A stretch of DNA of 6,172 nucleotides from the NCBI GenBank assembly GCA_026982215.1, contig JALSHN010000033.1:1-6172 (forward strand), given 5' to 3'. The notes beneath the pieces were generated by a model. That model made no database searches, had not been told where the DNA came from, and saw only the letters and a program-made list of their open reading frames with translations. The position numbers were made by a program, and so were the translations under genes. Below, piece by piece: positions 5,153 through 6,172 of this stretch. This DNA comes from Gammaproteobacteria bacterium. Lineage in GTDB: Bacteria > Pseudomonadota > Gammaproteobacteria > S012-40. How positions within the stretch are numbered: the stretch's first letter is position 1; each line of letters begins with the position of its first letter.

Positions 5153-6172
5153 ATGCTCGATGTCTCAGTCTACGACCGTATCGATGCCCTCACCAGGCGT
5201 GTGTTGACCGGCGGCGAAGTGAGCGTGTCGGAAGGGGAATGGTTGATCCGCCTGGAGCCGGACTATCTCAGTGCCTTGATGGCCGGGGCCGACCGTATCC
5301 GTCGCCATTTCCGCGGTGATGAGATCGAGGTCTGCGCCATCGGCAACGTGCGCTCGGGTAATTGTTCGGAGAACTGCCGGTTCTGTGCCCAGAGTGGCCA
5401 TTATCAGACCGATGCCCCGGTGCACGGTTATCTCCCCACTGAGGAGGTGCTGGCCCAGGCCCGCCAGGCCCGGGAGTGGGGAGTGGCCGATTTCGGTATC
5501 GTCTCCAAGGGCTGGGGGGTGCGCAGCGACAAGGAACGCCGCCAGTTGCGCGACTACCTTGCGGCATTGGCGGAGCACAGCGACGTGGGGCGCTGCGCCA
5601 GTCTGGGTGCCCTGGACGAGGCCACCGCCCGTGAACTCAAGGCCATGGGGCTGGAGAACTACCACCACAATCTGGAGACTGCCGAGAGTTTCTTCGACCA
5701 GGTGTGCACCACCCACAGCTACCAAGAAAACATCGACACCATCGAGGCCGCCCGTGCCGCCGGTCTGCGGGTCTGCGCCGGCGGTATCCTGGGGATGGGC
5801 GAGAGCCTGGAGCAACGCATCGAACTGGCGGATACCCTGCGCCGCCTGGGGGTGGAATCGGTGCCGTTGAATTTCCTCAACCCCATTCCCGGCACGCCCA
5901 TGGGAGACCGCGAACCCATGGCACCGTTGGAGATCCTCCAGACCATCGCCGTGTTCCGCTATCTCCTGCCCCGTGCCGAGATCCGCATCGCCGGTGGGCG
6001 TCGCTTCCTGCGCGATCTTCAGGCGATGATCTTCTTCGCCGGGGCTTCGGGCGTGATGATCGGCAATTACCTCACCACCCCGGGGCGGGCGGTGGAGGAC
6101 GATCTGCAGATGCTGCGCGACCTGAATCTGCGGGTGCGCGGCGATACCCAACGGCGGCGGGCGGAACGGGCC
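5153..6172 (+). CDS. bioB: Biotin synthase (radical SAM), type II-like, C-terminus cut by window edge
   Basis: This encodes BioB, which inserts sulfur into dethiobiotin in the last step of biotin synthesis. 340 codons are open to the window end. The radical-SAM cluster motif is C71-SEN-C75-RF-C78 (GNCSENCRFCAQS). Other conserved parts are RCASLGAL (147-154), YHHNLET (170-176), RVCAGGILGMGE (207-218), PIPGTP (244-249) and IRIAGGR (277-283). By hand alignment with E. coli BioB, auxiliary-cluster ligands Cys128, Cys188 and Arg260 are kept as C148, C208 and R278. Cys97 is replaced by G115, and an extra Cys, C185 (VCTTHS), stands where E. coli has Ile165. The substrate motif NHNLD is changed to HHNLE. 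This resembles the type II group with a 4Fe-5S auxiliary cluster (recalled, not checked). The ATG at 5153 is preceded by GGAG 9 bases upstream. Other bio genes probably follow beyond the edge (inference). Confidence 0.92.
   Translation, partial: MLDVSVYDRIDALTRRVLTGGEVSVSEGEWLIRLEPDYLSALMAGADRIRRHFRGDEIEVCAIGNVRSGNCSENCRFCAQSGHYQTDAPVHGYLPTEEVLAQARQAREWGVADFGIVSKGWGVRSDKERRQLRDYLAALAEHSDVGRCASLGALDEATARELKAMGLENYHHNLETAESFFDQVCTTHSYQENIDTIEAARAAGLRVCAGGILGMGESLEQRIELADTLRRLGVESVPLNFLNPIPGTPMGDREPMAPLEILQTIAVFRYLLPRAEIRIAGGRRFLRDLQAMIFFAGASGVMIGNYLTTPGRAVEDDLQMLRDLNLRVRGDTQRRRAERA

Noticed and set aside
5165..6151. Minus-strand open frame of 328 codons opposite bioB
   Set aside because: The plus frame contains all radical-SAM and BioB motifs; the minus frame is rich in His, Gly and Ala without recognisable features.

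Overview
The window is GC-rich, densely coding bacterial DNA. The gene order and protein types suggest a gammaproteobacterium: comF divergent from bioB, an EpsA-like LuxR regulator, and a PstS-like protein/porin/chemoreceptor cluster. A purple-sulfur or sulfur-oxidising type such as Chromatiales is my guess. The species cannot be named from the sequence.

Left part (1-2903, minus strand, read right to left). This looks like a three-gene operon. It encodes a small secreted PstS-like protein (2903-2460), an outer-membrane porin-like beta-barrel (2439-1333) and a methyl-accepting chemotaxis protein (1279 to beyond base 1). The first two genes are 20 bases apart. The porin and receptor genes are separated by 53 bases holding a perfect GC-rich hairpin with a GCAA loop. 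A pore, a periplasmic binding protein and a chemoreceptor together suggest a sensing module for a small, perhaps anionic, solute. The ligand is not shown by the sequence.

Middle (2904-4376). A 290-base A/T-richer gap carries an 11-base-period direct repeat and a small inverted repeat. It is followed by a gene for a 110-residue two-helix membrane protein of unknown function (minus) and a divergent LuxR-type regulator resembling the EpsA family (plus). The divergent -10-like elements overlap.

Right part (4384-6172). A ComF-family phosphoribosyltransferase gene (minus) converges on the LuxR gene and diverges from bioB (plus, cut by the right edge). The 94 bases between comF and bioB hold a strong promoter (TTGACA, 16 bases, TATCAT). 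Its -35 lies in the right half of a 7-15-7 inverted repeat closely matching the BirA biotin operator.

The predicted BioB has lost one of the three cysteines that hold the 2Fe-2S cluster in the E. coli enzyme and has gained another nearby. This pattern points to the alternative (type II) biotin synthases described mainly from anaerobes. It and the sensing operon are the most interesting items. No RNA genes, insertion sequences, CRISPR arrays or phage genes were seen.
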